This document shows, in pieces, positions 61,595 to 64,000 of a stretch of DNA of 64,000 nt. Every line of letters begins with the position of its first letter. The stretch's first letter is position 1. This DNA is from CAZAPO01 sp044841755 (GTDB lineage Bacteria; Bacteroidota; Bacteroidia; Flavobacteriales; Flavobacteriaceae): contig JAXOFM010000001.1 of assembly GCA_044841755.1 (NCBI GenBank), positions 434,001-498,000 on the forward strand. Reading direction: 5' to 3'. The position numbers and the translations under genes are program-made. The notes below the pieces were generated by a model, which did no database searches, was not told the DNA's origin, and was given only the letters and a program-made list of their open reading frames with translations.

Positions 61595-62031
61595 ATTGAA
61601 AAGAAAATATCCAATCCAAAACAGTATATGATACTTTAGAGGTATCGTTCTATTTATATTATTGCTAAACAGTGAAATAGCTAGAAATTATAATAGTTAA
61701 CTACATTTAAAACTTGAGCAATTTTAAGCATATAATCACTAAATAACAATTAAATCTACAATAGTTTATTTAGCTAAAACGCTTATCGATAATAAGTTGT
61801 CGTCTATATGCTAAAGCAGACCGTTTATATATTTTTTTTTATCTACTAACGCTTATGATATATTTTAGCCATGGATTATCAGCGATTCTTCTGTTTAGAA
61901 AACGTTGAAACCTAGTACAATTAATGAATAGTTTTTTTATAAATACCCTTTTTTGATTAGTTTTCTAACAAGCGGAAGAAGTAATTTTTCCGCTTGTTTT
62001 TATTACTTAAGTATATCCTAACTTTTAAATA
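61595..62031. other. 437-bp AT-rich intergenic region between the kinase gene and nagB
   Basis: The first 90 bases on the minus strand probably encode the missing N-terminus of the histidine kinase. The rest holds no recognisable gene. It contains a short inverted repeat (CTTAT, loop, ATAAG, at about 61780-61796), a 14-codon open frame (ATG 61872 to TAG 61916), and a strong terminator at 61967-62004 only 28 bases before the nagB ATG. No clear TAnnTTTG box was found. I saw no tRNA. Confidence 0.6.
61967..62004 (+). terminator. Orphan terminator or attenuator upstream of nagB
   Basis: The 11-bp perfect repeat AACAAGCGGAA / TTCCGCTTGTT with a ten-base loop is followed by TT TATT. No plus-strand gene lies upstream of it in the window until atpC, which has its own terminator, so it must end a small transcript or the nagB leader. 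Confidence 0.75.
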
Positions 62032-63960
62032 ATGAGTGTAGCAATAGCAAATTACAAAGACATAGCTTATACAGAAGCTGGAAAATTTGAAGAAACGAGA
62101 TTTGAAAAAATCCACAACATTATTTTTGAATCTTCACTTGAAGCTTCAGCTCTAGTTGCTCATGAAATAGCAGCATTAATTAGAGATAAACAGGAGAGAA
62201 ATGAGAATTGTGTGTTAGGTCTTGCCACTGGTTCATCTCCTATTAAAGTGTATGAAGAGTTAGTAAGAATGCACAAAGAAGAAGGATTAAGTTTCTCTAA
62301 CGTAATCACTTTTAATCTGGACGAGTATTATCCAATGGATAAAGCTAATATTCAGAGTTATTGGTTCTTCATGCATGAACATTTATTTGATCACATAGAC
62401 ATCTTACCTGAGAACATTAATATTCCTGACGGAAAAATTTCCTCAGAAGATCTTTACCAATACTGCATTGATTATGAAATGAAGATTGAAGCAGTAGGCG
62501 GTTTAGATTTTCAACTTCTAGGAATTGGTAGAACTGGACATATTGGTTTTAACGAACCAGGATCTCACTTTAATTCTGGAACAAGAAATATCACCTTAGA
62601 TCACCTAACAAGAGCCGATGCAGCTCCCGCTTTTTTAGGTATTGACAACGTACCAAGAAAAGCAATTACTATGGGTATTGGTACTGTTAGAAAAGCAAAG
62701 CGAATTGTGCTATTAGCTTGGGGTGTTAATAAAGCTGGAATAATCAAAAAAACAATAGAAGGAGAAATTACTTCTAATGTTCCTGCAACCTACCTTCAAG
62801 AACATAACAATACTACTTTTATTCTAGATAAAGGGGCTTCAACCGAACTCACCAGAGTAAAAACTCCTTGGCTGGTTTCTTCATGTATATGGACTGATGC
62901 TTTAAAATTAAAGGCCACAGTTTGGTTAAGTGAATTAACAAATAAAGCTATTTTAAAGCTAACAGATAAAGATTATAATGACAATGGCATGTCTGGTCTT
63001 TTAACTGAAGAAGGTACTGCTTACGATCTGAACATCAAGATGTTCAACAAATTACAGCATACAATTACGGGTTGGCCTGGAGGAAAACCAAATGCAGATG
63101 ATTCTAAGCGACCAGAAAGAGCTTTACCTGCTAAAAAACGTGTAATAATCTTCAGTCCACATCCAGATGACGATGTTATATCTATGGGTGGAACTTTTGA
63201 TAGATTGGTAGAGCAAGGGCATGAAGTGCATATAGCTTATCAAACTTCAGGAAATATTGCGGTTTCAGACCAAGAAGCACTGAAATTTGCCGAAATAGCT
63301 AAAGCGCTGAACAATAATGCTGTTGAGGCACAAAAAATCATAGACTTCCTTGAAGAGAAAACCGATAACAGTGTCGATTCTCTTGAAACAAGAAAGTTAA
63401 AAGGCCTTATTCGTAGAAGTGAATCTTTAGCTGCTACTAGATATTTAAGTCTTCCAGATGAAAATGTTCATTTTCTAGATTTACCTTTCTATGAAACTGG
63501 AACTATCAAGAAAAATAAACTTTCACATGATGATATAGATATTATGTGCAGCCTCATAGATAACATAAAGCCACATCAAATTTATGCTGCAGGTGATTTG
63601 GCTGATCCTCATGGAACACATAAAGTATGTCTAGATGCATTATTTGCTGCTTTAGAAAAGTTAAAATCTGAATCATATATGGATGATTGCTGGGTTTGGA
63701 TGTATCGCGGTGCATGGCATGAGTGGGAATCTTATGAAATTGAAATGGCTGTACCAATGAGCCCTGATCAAGTACTTAAAAAACGTCACGCCATATTCTA
63801 TCATCAATCTCAAAAAGATGGTGTGATGTTCCAAGGGGATGATACAAGAGAATTTTGGATGAGAGCCGAAGAACGTAATCGTGAAACCGCCGAAAAATAC
63901 CGAAACCTTGGTCTAGCAGATTATGCTGCAATGGAAGCCTTTGTACGTTATCATTTCTAA
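62032..63960 (+). CDS. nagB: Glucosamine-6-phosphate deaminase fused to a PIG-L/LmbE deacetylase-like domain
   Basis: The N-terminal half (residues about 1-280) is NagB: LATGSSPIKVYEELVR, ITFNLDEYYPMD, GIGRTGHIGFNEPGSHFNS. It converts glucosamine 6-phosphate to fructose 6-phosphate and ammonia. The C-terminal half is a LmbE/PIG-L domain with zinc motif PHPDDD at about residues 376-381 and DPHGTH at about 525-530, as in GlcNAc-PI and mycothiol-type deacetylases. One polypeptide of 642 residues without stop is thus both deaminase and possible deacetylase. This fusion is common in Bacteroidota NagB homologs. It is oriented away from the symporter operon and next to a LytTR pair. Confidence 0.93.
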   Translation: MSVAIANYKDIAYTEAGKFEETRFEKIHNIIFESSLEASALVAHEIAALIRDKQERNENCVLGLATGSSPIKVYEELVRMHKEEGLSFSNVITFNLDEYYPMDKANIQSYWFFMHEHLFDHIDILPENINIPDGKISSEDLYQYCIDYEMKIEAVGGLDFQLLGIGRTGHIGFNEPGSHFNSGTRNITLDHLTRADAAPAFLGIDNVPRKAITMGIGTVRKAKRIVLLAWGVNKAGIIKKTIEGEITSNVPATYLQEHNNTTFILDKGASTELTRVKTPWLVSSCIWTDALKLKATVWLSELTNKAILKLTDKDYNDNGMSGLLTEEGTAYDLNIKMFNKLQHTITGWPGGKPNADDSKRPERALPAKKRVIIFSPHPDDDVISMGGTFDRLVEQGHEVHIAYQTSGNIAVSDQEALKFAEIAKALNNNAVEAQKIIDFLEEKTDNSVDSLETRKLKGLIRRSESLAATRYLSLPDENVHFLDLPFYETGTIKKNKLSHDDIDIMCSLIDNIKPHQIYAAGDLADPHGTHKVCLDALFAALEKLKSESYMDDCWVWMYRGAWHEWESYEIEMAVPMSPDQVLKKRHAIFYHQSQKDGVMFQGDDTREFWMRAEERNRETAEKYRNLGLADYAAMEAFVRYHF

Positions 63961-64000
63961 GAATTGGTCTAAACTAAAATGAAATCTTTGTTTTTTCACT

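Noticed and set aside
61872..61916. 14-codon frame before nagB as a leader peptide
   Set aside because: No run of regulatory codons or ribosome-binding evidence; mentioned only as a possibility.
1..64000. CRISPR arrays, tRNA, rRNA, insertion sequences, prophage
   Set aside because: No repeat arrays, transposase, integrase or RNA gene signatures were recognised on reading both strands; a tRNA or repeat search could confirm.

Overview
The window looks like chromosomal DNA of a marine-type member of the Flavobacteriaceae (Bacteroidota). The evidence is an AT-rich sequence, many MKK-type lipoprotein and Sec signal peptides, TonB-dependent receptors with a carboxypeptidase-like N-terminal domain, lineage-associated families (DUF3078, DUF2480, DUF4270, DUF5689), and promoter boxes of the Bacteroidota type (TAnnTTTG) in place of E. 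coli-like boxes. Nearly all genes are housekeeping or lineage-core. I see no insertion sequence, prophage, CRISPR array, tRNA or rRNA.

Layout. 1-9.7 kb holds the SUF iron-sulfur assembly region: end of an A-type carrier, sufB, a lipoprotein, sufC, sufD, sufS, sufE and a DUF59 (SufT-like) gene. It is interrupted by a serine hydrolase, a META-domain lipoprotein, an M43 metalloprotease and a small unknown lipoprotein. 9.7-12.5 kb continues with HMG-CoA synthase, DUF2480 and a DUF3078 outer-membrane protein. 12.5-20.7 kb has hflX, two paralogous DNase I-fold nucleases, a DUF5689 lipoprotein and a TonB receptor, which may form a nucleic-acid or phosphate acquisition set. 20.7-31.4 kb has a small membrane protein, a second TonB receptor, pgi, a frameshifted M23 peptidase, tryptophan 2,3-dioxygenase, DUF3108, and hppD and hmgA for tyrosine breakdown. 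31.5-38.1 kb has a patatin/Omp85-type protein, uvrC, and a rimK-deacylase-folate cyclo-ligase operon. 38-47.4 kb is a long minus-strand run: panC, panD, a flippase-like protein, an esterase-like protein, radA, ileS, a DksA-like protein and lspA. 47.5-56.9 kb on the plus strand has a truncated-type glycogen synthase, a DUF4270 lipoprotein, glmS, a third TonB receptor and atpD-atpC. 56.9-64 kb looks like an amino-sugar locus: a NagX-like protein, a sodium:solute symporter, a LytS/LytTR two-component pair, and a NagB-deacetylase fusion.

I did not find one clearly novel multi-gene system. The items most worth checking are: the single-base frameshift in the M23 peptidase; the histidine kinase whose conserved N-terminus extends upstream of any standard start codon; the orphan terminator in the 437-bp leader before nagB; the TonB/DUF5689/nuclease set; and several proteins that keep a fold but have lost key residues (esterase-like, glycogen synthase-like, DksA-like).
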